Assembly (NCBI GenBank): GCA_039934635.1
Contig: JBDTLT010000023.1
Location: 1-42,121, forward strand
DNA length: 42,121 bases
Reading direction: 5' to 3'
Source: DATLFA01 sp039934635
Lineage (GTDB): Bacteria; Actinomycetota; Acidimicrobiia; Acidimicrobiales; WLNW01
The notes under the pieces are model-generated. The model saw nothing but the letters and a program-made list of their open reading frames with translations, was not told the origin of the DNA and did not search any database. The translations under genes were made by a program, and so were the position numbers. Positions 1 to 8,269 of this stretch are shown here, in pieces. Positions within the stretch are counted from its first letter, which is position 1. Every line of letters begins with the position of its first letter.

Positions 1-440
1 TGGGCAAGGCCGTGCGCATCATCCGTGTCTACGAAGCCGACATCGTCAGCGCGTTTCGCTTCGACCGTACCGGTGAAGGGCCTCGACGGTTCATCTACAG
101 CTACGTCTACAACCATCTCGTTCGTTCGTTGTTCGCCCTGCGCATCCGTGACGTCAACTTCGCGTTCAAGTTGATTCGGCGAGAGGTGCTCGATCATGTC
201 GAATTGAAGAGCGAGGGCTCGTTCATCGATGTCGAGCTGCTCGCGCGCGCCAATCGCATCGGCTACCGCATCGTGCAGTTCGGCGTCGACTATTTTCCCC
301 GCACGCGCGGCGTGTCGACACTCTCGTCGTCGTCGGTCATCCGGCGTATCGTGCGCGAAATGGTCATGTTGCACGGCGAGCTCAAGAATGTGCGGCCGCT
401 GCCGCCCGAATCACGCGGCGGCGCAGCCGCGCGCACCTGA
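1..440 (+). CDS. Glycosyltransferase family 2, C-terminal part (5' end outside window)
   Basis: The reading frame is open from the first complete codon at base 3, so the N-terminal nucleotide-sugar binding half lies upstream of the window. The visible part resembles the C-terminal portion of dolichyl-phosphate-mannose-synthase-like family 2 glycosyltransferases. It has an Arg/Tyr-rich amphipathic stretch, then DVNFAFKLIRR, then SFIDVELLARANRIGYRI, and ends the fold with YFPRTRGVSTLSS. These enzymes transfer a sugar from a nucleotide donor to a lipid or polysaccharide acceptor at the membrane. No transmembrane segment is seen in this part. The stop codon shares one base with the start of the deacetylase gene (TGATG), so the two are probably co-translated. 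Donor and acceptor cannot be read from the sequence. Confidence 0.8.
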   Translation, partial: GKAVRIIRVYEADIVSAFRFDRTGEGPRRFIYSYVYNHLVRSLFALRIRDVNFAFKLIRREVLDHVELKSEGSFIDVELLARANRIGYRIVQFGVDYFPRTRGVSTLSSSSVIRRIVREMVMLHGELKNVRPLPPESRGGAAART

Positions 441-1294
441 TGGCCGCTCTGTCCGAACGCCTGTTGATCGTCAATGCCGACGACTACGGGCTGACACCGG
501 CGGTGTCGCACGGCATTCTTCGCGGCATGCGCGAGGGCGTGATCACGAGCACCTCGGTGCTTGTGCTCGGGTCGGGCTTCTCGCGGTCGGTGGGCTGGTT
601 GCGCGACGAGACGACGCTCGGCGTCGGCGTGCACCTCGCGCTCGTCGGCGAAGACCCGCCCGTGTCGGCGGCCCGTGACATTCCGACGCTGGTCGACCGG
701 CGCGGTCGCCTCGCCCATTCGTGGCGCCAGCTGCTGCCCAGAGTGATGACCAAGCGCATCGACATGGCCGATGTCGAGCGCGAGCTGGCGGCGCAGATCG
801 GCGCCGCACACGACGCCGGGCTGTCGATCGACCACCTCAACTCGCACCAGCATGTGCACATGTTCCCGGGTCTGCGCGAGGTGGTGGTCGACTTGGCGCA
901 CCGATTCGACGTGCCCGCGGTGCGGGTCACGCGCATGCAGGGGCGGGGCCCGGTGGGGCGGTTGATGCGGCGCCTCGCAACCACGCTCGAGCGGGAGCTC
1001 GAGGCAGACGGCATCGCGTTTCCCGGTGCCGCGGCGGGTCTCGACGAGGCGGGTCGATTCGACGAGGCGGCGATGCTGTGCGTGCTCGAGCGATTTGCCG
1101 AGGCCGACGTGTCGTCGGTCGAGCTGTCGGGGCACCCCGGCGAGGCCGAGGACGACGAACGGCATCGATACCGCTGGGGCTACAAGTGGGGTGCCGAGCT
1201 CGACGCCGTGCTGTCGCCGCGCGTGCGTCAGGCCATCGATCGTTACGGCTACCGCCTCGGCACCTACCGCGACCTTGCGGCAACGAGGCGCTGA
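440..1294 (+). CDS. YdjC/ChbG/HpnK-family carbohydrate deacetylase
   Basis: A 284-residue protein of the ChbG/HpnK deacetylase family, normal in length. The N-terminus carries the family signature VNADDYGLTPAV with the metal-binding Asp pair at residues 14-15, followed by GVHLAL (His65) and the His-rich DHLNSHQHVHMFPGL around residues 131-145. Members remove N-acetyl groups from chito-oligosaccharides or modify hopanoid- or polyprenyl-linked sugars. The one-base overlap with the upstream glycosyltransferase and the methyltransferase seven bases downstream suggest joint modification of a lipid-linked sugar or surface glycan, which is an inference. The ATG at 440 fixes the start by overlap. I give no gene symbol because the substrate is unknown. 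Confidence 0.85.
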   Translation: MAALSERLLIVNADDYGLTPAVSHGILRGMREGVITSTSVLVLGSGFSRSVGWLRDETTLGVGVHLALVGEDPPVSAARDIPTLVDRRGRLAHSWRQLLPRVMTKRIDMADVERELAAQIGAAHDAGLSIDHLNSHQHVHMFPGLREVVVDLAHRFDVPAVRVTRMQGRGPVGRLMRRLATTLERELEADGIAFPGAAAGLDEAGRFDEAAMLCVLERFAEADVSSVELSGHPGEAEDDERHRYRWGYKWGAELDAVLSPRVRQAIDRYGYRLGTYRDLAATRR

Positions 1295-1301
1295 GCCTGC
1301 C

Positions 1302-1961
1302 GTGTCCTCGACGCTCGCAACAGATGTACTTGCGCTGTTCGACCATGCGCCGAAGCGAGACCGCCTGCATGTACGCGGCCGGTTCCGTACGTGTCCCGTC
1401 GCACTCGTCGACGCGGAGGTGCCTCGCCGCGGCCGCGTGCTCGAGGTCGGTTGTGGCCATGGCCTCATCAGCGCGTACCTCGCGGTGTCGTCGAGCGATC
1501 GCGAGGTCAACGGTGTCGACATCGATGCCCGCAAGATCGCGGTGGCCTCGCACGCGCAATCGCATGTCGACCCCAAGACCGTGCATCTCGACTTTCATCA
1601 CGCGGCGTCGGGCGATGTGCCCCCGGGCCCGTGGGACGCCATCGTGATCGTCGATGTGCTGTATCTGCTCGACAAGACCGCCGAGTTCGCATTGCTCGAC
1701 GCCTGTGTCGAGCAGTTGGCGCACGGTGGCGTGTTGGTCGTGAAGGAGACCGATGTCGCGCCCCGGTGGAAGCACTGGTTGGCCCGAACGCAAGAGGTGG
1801 TCGCGACCAAGATCCTGCGCATCACCGCGGGGTCGTCATTGTCGTTCACGCCCATCGCCGAGATTGCGGGACACCTTCGCTCACTCGGGCTCGAGGTGTC
1901 GACGCGCCGTGTGGACAAGGGTTACCTCCACCCGCACGCGCTGGTCGTGGCCCGGCGCTGA
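1302..1961 (+). CDS. Class I SAM-dependent methyltransferase
   Basis: A 219-residue protein starting at GTG 1302, seven bases after the deacetylase stop; in-frame codons further upstream lie inside that gene. The SAM-binding motif I is clear (VLEVGCGHGLISAYLA), followed by the acidic motif II loop (VNGVDIDARKIAVA) and the post-motif DAIVIVDVLYLLD. The C-terminal part (LEVSTRRVDKGYLHPHALVVA) is typical of small Rossmann-fold methyltransferases. It probably works with the upstream glycosyltransferase and deacetylase, but the methylated substrate is unknown. No membrane segment or signal peptide is visible. Confidence 0.8.
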   Translation: MSSTLATDVLALFDHAPKRDRLHVRGRFRTCPVALVDAEVPRRGRVLEVGCGHGLISAYLAVSSSDREVNGVDIDARKIAVASHAQSHVDPKTVHLDFHHAASGDVPPGPWDAIVIVDVLYLLDKTAEFALLDACVEQLAHGGVLVVKETDVAPRWKHWLARTQEVVATKILRITAGSSLSFTPIAEIAGHLRSLGLEVSTRRVDKGYLHPHALVVARR

Positions 1962-2019
1962 CCTCGATCGCAACCGTCGGCTCGAGCGCGATCATCGGGT
2001 GAGGTCGGCGCGGAACCGG

Positions 2020-2025
2020 TACCCT
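2020..2025 (+). promoter_or_regulatory. -10 hexamer of a leaderless promoter (RCC1 gene)
   Basis: TACCCT ends eight bases before ATG 2034, and no Shine-Dalgarno sequence lies between. Transcription would start at or next to the start codon. Inferred from spacing; part of a pattern seen at a dozen genes here. Confidence 0.5.
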
Positions 2026-2033
2026 CTGCCGCC

Positions 2034-3302
2034 ATGCGCGGATGGGGATACAAATCGGTCATATCGGTGTCTATCTATGCCATGGCGGCCACGGCCTGCG
2101 GTGGGGACGATGGGGACGACGCGACTGCGGTAACAACGCCGTCGACGACCGTCGCCGTGGCGACGACGAGCGCGGTCACGACGGCGGGTCCGACGACGAG
2201 CCGGCAGCCCGATCCGTTCGTGGCCGAGCAGGTGGTGGCCGGTGATCAGCACGTCTGCGCGCTCACGTCCGACGGCACCGCCTATTGCTGGGGTTACAAC
2301 CGCATGGGTCAACTCGGCGACGGTTCGAACACCGACCGCAAAGTGCCGACACCGGTCGCAGGGTCGACCAAGTTCGCTCGATTGGCGGCCGGTCGCTACT
2401 TCACCTGTGGCGTGACCAGCGCGGGTGCGACTTTGTGTTGGGGCGACAACTCCTCCGGCCAGCTCGGTAACGGCGCCACGGGCGCCGGTGCGGACACGGC
2501 CAACAAGAATGCACCGGTTCCCGTTCAGGGCAACATCGCGCTCCAGTCGATCGTGACCGGGCAGAACCACGTCTGCGGGCTCACCGCCGCCGGGGCCGCC
2601 TATTGCTGGGGTTCGTACCCGAGCGGTCAGCTGGGCAACGCGTCAGGTCAAGACCAAACGGCACCGGGTCGGTCGGCGGCCGCGCTCACGCTGAAGTCAT
2701 TGGCGCTCGGCGGCGACAACCACGCGTGCGGCCTCACCACCGCGGACGGCACGGCGTGGTGTTGGGGCAACAACACCTTCGGTCAGCTGGGCGACGGCAA
2801 GAAGAGCAACGCCGCCCAGAACCAGCCATCCACCGTCACCGGCGGTCTCAAGTTCACGACGCTCGCGCTCGGCCGCACGCACACCTGTGGGTTGATCGCC
2901 GACGGCTCGGCCTATTGCTGGGGCAGCAACGCGCAAGGCCAACTCGGCGACGGCACCGTCGCCGAGCGCCTGGCACCGGTCAAGGCCGCGCCGGCGTTGA
3001 AGTTCGCTTCGTTGACGGCAGGCGACAGCCAGACGTGCGGCGTGACTGCCGATGGCGCCGCCCACTGCTGGGGCAACAACGCGACCGGCCAACTCGGCAG
3101 CGGTACGTCTGGCGGCCAGCAGACTGCGGCGGTTGCGGTCACGGGCGGGGTCAAGTTCGCCAGCCTGAGCGGCGGTGAAGAATTCACGTGCGGTGTGGCC
3201 ACCGACCGCACGGTCTATTGCTGGGGTTCGAACCGTGTCGGATGGCTCGGCGACGGCACCGATGTGGCACGCACCGCGCCCACCAAAGTGAAGAAGCCGT
3301 GA
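2034..3302 (+). CDS. Exported RCC1-repeat seven-bladed propeller protein
   Basis: A 422-residue protein with a short hydrophobic N-terminus, a possible but weak lipobox (ATAC, Cys22) and a Thr/Ala-rich linker to about residue 60. Seven RCC1-type repeats follow, each built on C-(x9-10)-CWG...GQLGDG. The first runs from Cys75/Cys85, and the last is VYCWGSNRVGWLGDG near the C-terminus. Seven repeats are enough to close one beta-propeller. Each blade has a Cys pair nine or ten residues apart, which fits disulfides in an exported protein. RCC1-like propellers are protein-interaction or ligand-binding scaffolds; no enzymatic residues are apparent. The gene stands alone behind its own promoter, and its stop overlaps the start of the DUF952 gene by four bases. 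Role unknown, probably cell-surface. Confidence 0.85.
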   Translation: MRGWGYKSVISVSIYAMAATACGGDDGDDATAVTTPSTTVAVATTSAVTTAGPTTSRQPDPFVAEQVVAGDQHVCALTSDGTAYCWGYNRMGQLGDGSNTDRKVPTPVAGSTKFARLAAGRYFTCGVTSAGATLCWGDNSSGQLGNGATGAGADTANKNAPVPVQGNIALQSIVTGQNHVCGLTAAGAAYCWGSYPSGQLGNASGQDQTAPGRSAAALTLKSLALGGDNHACGLTTADGTAWCWGNNTFGQLGDGKKSNAAQNQPSTVTGGLKFTTLALGRTHTCGLIADGSAYCWGSNAQGQLGDGTVAERLAPVKAAPALKFASLTAGDSQTCGVTADGAAHCWGNNATGQLGSGTSGGQQTAAVAVTGGVKFASLSGGEEFTCGVATDRTVYCWGSNRVGWLGDGTDVARTAPTKVKKP

Positions 3303-3643
3303 TCTATCACTTGGCGCTCGACGCGGATTGGTCGCAGGCGCAGATTGGTGCGGACGGCTACCGCATATCGAGCATCGGCCGCTCGCTCGGCGAGGTCGGC
3401 TTCATCCATTGTTCGTTCGAAGATCAACTGCGACGGGTTGCCGACGCGTATTACCGCGGGCGCACCGACGTTGTGTTGTTGTCGATCGACGAATCGAAGG
3501 TGGCTTCTCCGATACGCGAAGAAAATACCGAAGGTGGCGCCGACCTGTACCCGCATATCTACGGGCCGTTGAATGTCGACGCCGTCGTGTCGGCGCGATC
3601 ACTCCTGGCGAGCCCCGACGGAACACTCGAGATCAGGTTGTAG
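3299..3643 (+). CDS. DUF952 family protein
   Basis: A 114-residue cytoplasmic protein starting at GTG 3299, overlapping the RCC1 stop (GTGA). It begins VIYHLALDADWSQAQ and carries the DUF952 hallmarks GFIHCSFEDQL, a YYRGRTDVVLLSID segment and a C-terminal YPHIYGPLNVDAV. The family is widespread but its biochemical role is undefined; the conserved His residues in FIHC and PHIYGP suggest a small catalytic or ligand-binding fold. Coupling to the RCC1 gene suggests co-expression but no obvious joint function. The gene is convergent with the dodecin gene, eight bases away. Confidence 0.8.
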   Translation: MIYHLALDADWSQAQIGADGYRISSIGRSLGEVGFIHCSFEDQLRRVADAYYRGRTDVVLLSIDESKVASPIREENTEGGADLYPHIYGPLNVDAVVSARSLLASPDGTLEIRL

Positions 3644-3651
3644 CAACGACG

Positions 3652-3861
3652 TCAGTCGTCGATGCGAAAGCCCAGCTTCATCGTGACTTGATAGTGGCCG
3701 ATGGCGCCATCGACAAGGTGGCCCCGCACCCCGACCACTTCGAACCAGTCGAGATTGCGGAGCGTCTGCGCAGCCTTGTTGACGCCATTGCGTATGGCAT
3801 CGTCGACACCTGTCGTGGATGTGCCCACGATCTCGGTGACCTTGTACGTATTGTCGGACAT
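3652..3861 (-). CDS. Dodecin family flavin-binding protein
   Basis: A 69-residue protein matching dodecin in length and pattern: TYKVTEIVGTSTTGVDDAI, then NLDWFEVVGVRGHL with the central Trp that stacks on flavin in dodecins, then YQVTMKLGFRID at the C-terminus. Dodecins form dodecameric shells that store or buffer riboflavin/FMN. That fits a genome with many flavin- and F420-type enzymes, though no direct link is shown. I chose the ATG at 3861 rather than one four codons upstream because GGAGG sits five bases before it. A TAGGGT hexamer (3885-3890 on the complement) could be its -10 element. Confidence 0.9.
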   Translation of the reverse strand: MSDNTYKVTEIVGTSTTGVDDAIRNGVNKAAQTLRNLDWFEVVGVRGHLVDGAIGHYQVTMKLGFRIDD

Positions 3862-3970
3862 GATGACCTCCACCTCGTTGGGTCACCCTATGCCCCGTGG
3901 ACGCTTCTGGGAAACGGCGGGTGCCACGGCGTGAGGCGTGACGTCTGCTCAAATAGCGAGCATCCCTACC

Positions 3971-5437
3971 ATGTTGCGCTTACTTCGCTCACCGCTCGTG
4001 CGGCTTGTCCTCGGCCTCGGCGTCGTCATGATGTTGTTCGCGACCGCGGGTGCGGTGCTCGTCTATCGAGATCGTCACCGGCCCGCACCGCCGATCCCTC
4101 CGTCGACGAATACGGTGACGCCCGGATCGTTTCGCGTCGACGGTCCTGCGACATTTCCCAGCCCGGCCTGTGCCGATACGTCGCGGGGGCTCTTCGTGGC
4201 GAACAACGGGAACGACAGTGCCGCGGGGACATTGGCCCAACCGTTTCGCACGATCGAAGCTGGGCTGAAGCACCTCGCGCGCGGCCAGACGCTATTCATC
4301 CGCGCCGGTAAGTATTACAACCGAGGGCCCGACGGTGTGAGCGACTCGTTGCTGGTGGTGTTGCAGCGGGGGACTGGCGCCGCCGCCGACCAGTGGCTCA
4401 CCGTGTGTGGCTATCCGGGCGAGCGCCCCCAGCTCTACGCCAACGACACCGATGTCGGCGCGGTGCTCATCGAGGCGACCGATCGCGTGCACATCGAAGG
4501 CCTCGAACTCATCGGTGCCGCCGATGGGCTGCGCGTCGCTCCGAGCCGCGGCGGCGATGCGAAAGGCGTGTGGATCGGGCACTACCCCTACCTCGAGAGC
4601 GAGGCGCGACATGTGCGCGTGTGGAACAACTGGATTCACGGGTTCGGAGCGTCCGGAGTCCAGACCAACCTCGCGAACGACATCGACATCCGCGGCAATC
4701 ACATCTGGGACAACGCGCATTGGTCGGATTTCGCGACGTCGGGCATCTCGATCTTCCACAACGCCGCGCGCGCCACCGACAGTGTCGACCCCTACGGCGT
4801 GTACATCGTCGGCAACCTCATCTGGAACAACTACATGGACGACAGCCTCTACAACCCGAAGGACCCGAACGGGCTGACCGACGGCAACTGCATCATCATC
4901 GACCAGAACGGCTACTACACCGATCGCTCTCGCACGCGAACGTTGATACGCAACAACGTCTGCGCCGACAACGGGGGCCCCGGCGTCGCGATGACGCGTT
5001 CGGAGAACGCGGAGATCGTCGACAACACGTTCTATCTCGACAACAGGACCAGCAAACGAACGGTGGTCGACCATGGCGAGTTCATGTGCCAGGGCATGAC
5101 CGGGTATCAGACGATCGACTATCCACCCGTGGCGGGCGATGTTGCGGGCGACCGCTTCTACACGCCGTGCGTCGACGTCATTTTCCGCGACAACGTGGTG
5201 GTGGGGCGGCCCGATCGCAAGTACCTGTTCCAGCACTACAACCGCTGGCGTGTCGAGTTCGGGGGCAACGTGTGGGTCAAGGACGGCTTCGCCGCACCGA
5301 GCGCGGACGACACCGCGCTGGCGGGGGACGCGGCGGTGCTGCGCCGGCCCGATATCGCGGACCCGAGGACGGCCGACTGGACCGCGGTCGGGCTGGCGGA
5401 GGGCAAGGGCGCGGCTTGGCCCCTCGACACGCGCTGA
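3971..5437 (+). CDS. Membrane-anchored right-handed parallel beta-helix protein
   Basis: From ATG 3971 this is a 488-residue protein with one N-terminal membrane segment (about residues 7-31, VLGLGVVMMLFATAG) and a Pro-rich linker. A typical opening for secreted beta-helix proteins follows: LFVANNGNDSAAGTLAQPF, then RTIEAGLKHLARGQTLFIRAG. The middle carries parallel beta-helix rungs rich in Asn and small residues (NDIDIRGNHIWDN, YIVGNLIWNN, LIRNNVCADN, AEIVDNTFYLDN). Such folds are found in polysaccharide lyases, epimerases and adhesins, and catalytic residues cannot be assigned by eye. A GTG at 3938 would add 11 residues; the ATG places the membrane segment better. It is probably an extracellular glycan-active or glycan-binding protein. 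Confidence 0.8.
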   Translation: MLRLLRSPLVRLVLGLGVVMMLFATAGAVLVYRDRHRPAPPIPPSTNTVTPGSFRVDGPATFPSPACADTSRGLFVANNGNDSAAGTLAQPFRTIEAGLKHLARGQTLFIRAGKYYNRGPDGVSDSLLVVLQRGTGAAADQWLTVCGYPGERPQLYANDTDVGAVLIEATDRVHIEGLELIGAADGLRVAPSRGGDAKGVWIGHYPYLESEARHVRVWNNWIHGFGASGVQTNLANDIDIRGNHIWDNAHWSDFATSGISIFHNAARATDSVDPYGVYIVGNLIWNNYMDDSLYNPKDPNGLTDGNCIIIDQNGYYTDRSRTRTLIRNNVCADNGGPGVAMTRSENAEIVDNTFYLDNRTSKRTVVDHGEFMCQGMTGYQTIDYPPVAGDVAGDRFYTPCVDVIFRDNVVVGRPDRKYLFQHYNRWRVEFGGNVWVKDGFAAPSADDTALAGDAAVLRRPDIADPRTADWTAVGLAEGKGAAWPLDTR

Positions 5438-5442
5438 CGGCG

Positions 5443-5448
5443 TAGCCT
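5443..5448 (+). promoter_or_regulatory. -10 hexamer of a leaderless promoter (aminotransferase gene)
   Basis: TAGCCT ends six bases before ATG 5455, with no ribosome binding site between. It fits the TANNNT leaderless pattern of this window. Confidence 0.45.
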
Positions 5449-5454
5449 CGCAAC

Positions 5455-6753
5455 ATGTCCAATGAACTGACGACACGCCACCGCACGGTGATGCCGGCAT
5501 GGCAGGCGCTCTACTACGAGGATCCGATCGAGCTCGTGTCGGGCGAAGGGCGCTACGTGGTCGATAGCGGCGGCCGGCGCTACCTCGACTTCTTCGGTGG
5601 CATCCTCACCACCAGCGTCGGTCACAGCATCCCCGAAGTGGTCGAAGCCATACGCGAGCAGGCCGCAAAGCTTCTCCACGCGTCGACGCTGTATCTCGCC
5701 GAGCCCATGGTGCGCCTCGCCGAACGCATCGCGTCGCTGTCGACGATTCCTGACGCGCGAGTGTTCTTCACGACGTCGGGCACCGAGGCCAACGACGCGG
5801 CATTGTTGATGGCGACATCGTTCCGGCAGTCGAATCAGGTGCTTGCGTTTCGCCACAGCTATCACGGACGTTCCTTCTCGACGATGGCGATCACCGGCAA
5901 TCGTGCATGGTCGGCGTCGAGCTTGAGTGGGCTGGCGGTCAGCTATGTGCAGAGCGGCTATCGACTGCGCAGCCCGTTCGCCAAGTTGCCCGACGACGAG
6001 TACATCGCGGCGTGCGCCCAAGACCTCCGCGACGTCATCGACACCGCGACGTCAGGTGACGTCGCGTGCATGATCGCCGAGCCGATCCAAGGCGTCGGTG
6101 GATTCGCGACGCCGCCCGATGGGTTCTTCGGCGCGATGAAAGAAGTGCTCGATCGCCACGGCATCCTCTTGGTGAGCGACGAAGTGCAGACCGGCTGGGG
6201 TCGCACCGGTGAGCATTTCTGGGGGTTCCAGGCCCACGGCATCGTTCCCGATGTGATCACCTTCGCAAAGGGCATCGCCAACGGGCTGCCTCTCGGTGGC
6301 GTGATCGCCCGCGCCGATGTCATGAACGCGATCCACGCCAACTCGATCTCGACGTTCGGCGGCAATCCCATCGCGATCGCGGCGGCCGATGCCACGCTGA
6401 GTTACATCCTCGACCATGACCTGCAGGCCAATGCGTTGGCGCGCGGCGAGTATTTGCGCAACCGGCTGGCGCCGGTGGTGGCGCGCTGCCCGTGGATCGC
6501 CGAGTTGCGGGGCAAGGGCTTGATGCTCGCGCTCGAAACCGTGGTTCCCGGTTCGATCCAACCCGACGCCGCGGCCGTGGGCGCTTTGCACGAAGCCGCC
6601 AAGCGGCTCGGTTTGCTGATCGGCAAGGGTGGCCTCTACGGCAACGTGCTGCGCATCGCGCCGCCGCTGTCGGTCACTCAACACGAAGTCGAAGAGGCCG
6701 CCGACATACTGATCGCCGCGATCGACGAAGTCGAAGCCGCGAGATGCGCGTAG
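5455..6753 (+). CDS. Class III PLP-dependent aminotransferase
   Basis: A 432-residue fold-type I aminotransferase of class III, full length. Family features are FFGGILTTSVGHSIPEVVEA near the N-terminus, the phosphate-binding TSGTEANDAAL, the cofactor-stacking HSYHGRSFSTMAITGN, the PLP-ring Asp motif LLVSDEVQTGWGRTG, and the Schiff-base lysine Lys272 in FAKGIANGLPLGG. The overall pattern resembles alanine-glyoxylate aminotransferase 2-like and omega-aminotransferases, which move an amino group from an amine or beta/omega-amino acid to a keto acid. The substrate is not readable. The 3' end overlaps the LLM oxidoreductase start by ten bases, so the two are probably one transcript; the pair may act in amine or amino-acid catabolism (inference). 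Confidence 0.9.
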   Translation: MSNELTTRHRTVMPAWQALYYEDPIELVSGEGRYVVDSGGRRYLDFFGGILTTSVGHSIPEVVEAIREQAAKLLHASTLYLAEPMVRLAERIASLSTIPDARVFFTTSGTEANDAALLMATSFRQSNQVLAFRHSYHGRSFSTMAITGNRAWSASSLSGLAVSYVQSGYRLRSPFAKLPDDEYIAACAQDLRDVIDTATSGDVACMIAEPIQGVGGFATPPDGFFGAMKEVLDRHGILLVSDEVQTGWGRTGEHFWGFQAHGIVPDVITFAKGIANGLPLGGVIARADVMNAIHANSISTFGGNPIAIAAADATLSYILDHDLQANALARGEYLRNRLAPVVARCPWIAELRGKGLMLALETVVPGSIQPDAAAVGALHEAAKRLGLLIGKGGLYGNVLRIAPPLSVTQHEVEEAADILIAAIDEVEAARCA

Positions 6754-7703
6754 GCGTATTCGTAAGCGAGACGTGGGGCGCCCCGTCCACGGTCGCGCAA
6801 GTGCAAGCGCGCGCCGCGGAGGCCGAGCAGCTCGGGTTCGCGAGCGCGTGGACGCCGTATCTTCCGTGGTCGGTCGACGCGTTGGCGGCGATTCAGGCGG
6901 CCGCCGCAGTCACCGATCACATCGAGCTCGGCACGGCGGTCGTCCCCACGTACTTGTTCCACCCGCTGGCTCTGGCGCGCACCGCGGCGACCGTGCACGA
7001 CGCCTGCGGCGGCCGGCTCACGCTTGGCATCGGGCCGTCACAGCCGATGGTCATCGAATCAATGCACGGTATCCCGTTCACCAAACCGGCGCTGCACACG
7101 CGCGAATACCTCGAGGTGCTGCGCGCCGCGATGTCCGGTGCCGCGAGGGTCGAGCATCGCGGTGAGCTGTATCAGGTGGCATCGATGTTCGGAGTGCCGT
7201 CCGATCGCGACAAGGCCGCCATGCCCATCCTCGTCGGCGCGCTGGGATCGATGATGTTGCGGGTCGCCGGCGAACTGGCCGATGGCACCATCGCGACATC
7301 GTGCGACGAAGCTGCGATCGAGCGAGTCATCGTTCCGGGCGTGAGCACAGCCGCGGCGGCTGCGGGCCGGCCCACACCGCGCGTCGGCACGGTGCTCGCG
7401 ATCTGCCTCAGCGACGCCGCCGGGCTCGAGGCCGCCCGCGAGCAGATGTATGCGCACTTCTCGACCTACGAGCGCATCCCGCGCTACGCCCGCATGCTCT
7501 CGCTCGGGGGCAAGACGCGCATGGGCGATGTGCATGTCGTCGGTGACGAGGCCACGGTGCGGGCGAGGCTGCGCGGGTTCCGCGACGCCGGGTTGACCGA
7601 CCTGCTGGCCGCTCCGTTCGTGCCCCAGCCGGCCACCGATACCGAAGCAGCCCGGCGGCCGACACTCGAACTGCTCGCCGACATCGCCACCCGCGGCTTC
7701 TGA
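6744..7703 (+). CDS. LLM-class F420/FMN-dependent oxidoreductase
   Basis: A 319-residue luciferase-like monooxygenase-superfamily protein starting at ATG 6744 within the end of the aminotransferase gene. It opens MRVGVFVSETWG, and AEQLGFASAWTPY and HIELGTAVVPTYLFHPLALA are the TIM-barrel strands that bind the deazaflavin or flavin. GGRLTLGIGPSQPMVIE and PILVGALGSMMLRVAGELAD complete the LLM signature. Actinobacterial members of this subfamily (the TIGR03564/MSMEG_4879-like type, from memory) commonly use F420. Substrate unknown. A hairpin (CCGCGG, eight bases, CCGCGG, 7691-7710) straddles the stop codon and could attenuate read-through into the sigma-factor gene. Confidence 0.85.
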   Translation: MRVGVFVSETWGAPSTVAQVQARAAEAEQLGFASAWTPYLPWSVDALAAIQAAAAVTDHIELGTAVVPTYLFHPLALARTAATVHDACGGRLTLGIGPSQPMVIESMHGIPFTKPALHTREYLEVLRAAMSGAARVEHRGELYQVASMFGVPSDRDKAAMPILVGALGSMMLRVAGELADGTIATSCDEAAIERVIVPGVSTAAAAAGRPTPRVGTVLAICLSDAAGLEAAREQMYAHFSTYERIPRYARMLSLGGKTRMGDVHVVGDEATVRARLRGFRDAGLTDLLAAPFVPQPATDTEAARRPTLELLADIATRGF

Positions 7704-7728
7704 ACCGCGGTTGCGGACGAGGACTCGC

Positions 7729-7748
7729 GCGAATCTGCGAAAATTCGC
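7729..7748. promoter_or_regulatory. Inverted repeat upstream of ECF sigma gene
   Basis: GCGAAT and ATTCGC form a perfect six-base inverted repeat with an eight-base spacer, 35 bases before the ATG of the ECF sigma gene. It could be an operator or part of the promoter; there is no direct support beyond symmetry and location. Confidence 0.3.
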
Positions 7749-7783
7749 TGTATCGGAGTGCCGTCTGGATTCGTGGAAGGTCA

Positions 7784-8269
7784 ATGGAGCGGGCATTGGA
7801 AACGAGGGCGGGGCCTGACCGGGAGCGAACGATCGAGTTCGCCGCCTTCTACGCGAAGGAGTTGGACGGCCAGGTTCGGCGGGCGTTCCTTTTGGTGGGG
7901 TCCAACGACGCGGCCAACGATGTGGTGCACGATGCCTTTGTCGCGGTGTACCGCCGCTGGGGTGAACTCGATAGTCCCGGGCCGTATCTGAATCGCGTGG
8001 TACTGAACGGTTGCCGCGATCTGGTGCGGCAACGGGCGCGCCACGAGCGCGCGCTGTCGCGGGTCGTGCCTGTCGGCGATGCGGCCATTGCGGACATATT
8101 GGACGACGTGTTGAACGGATTGCCCTTCAACCACCGGGCAGCAATTGTGCTGCGGTTCTATGCACAGATGCCGGTGGCTGAGATCGCGAATTCGCTCGGT
8201 TGCCGGCCGGGTTCGGTGGGCCCGTGGATCGATCGAGGCTTGAAGAAGATGCGGAAGGCGTTGTCATGA
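7784..8269 (+). CDS. ECF RNA polymerase sigma factor (SigE-like, short form)
   Basis: A 161-residue sigma-70 family protein with only regions 2 and 4. Region 2 runs from about residue 20, with AANDVVHDAFVAVYRRWGEL and the region 2.4-like YLNRVVLNGCRDLVRQR. Region 4 holds LNGLPFNHRAAIVLRFYAQM and the helix-turn-helix PVAEIANSLGCRPGSVGPWI. The start at ATG 7784 is supported by GGAAGG a few bases upstream. The stop overlaps the next gene by four bases (ATGA), the classical arrangement of sigma and anti-sigma genes. It probably directs RNA polymerase to its own promoter and a small regulon when released by the partner. The partner's domains suggest an envelope signal. Confidence 0.9.
   Translation: MERALETRAGPDRERTIEFAAFYAKELDGQVRRAFLLVGSNDAANDVVHDAFVAVYRRWGELDSPGPYLNRVVLNGCRDLVRQRARHERALSRVVPVGDAAIADILDDVLNGLPFNHRAAIVLRFYAQMPVAEIANSLGCRPGSVGPWIDRGLKKMRKALS

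Noticed and set aside
290..1576. A 428-codon minus-strand frame across the deacetylase and methyltransferase genes
   Set aside because: It is antisense to two recognisable enzymes and has no motif of its own.
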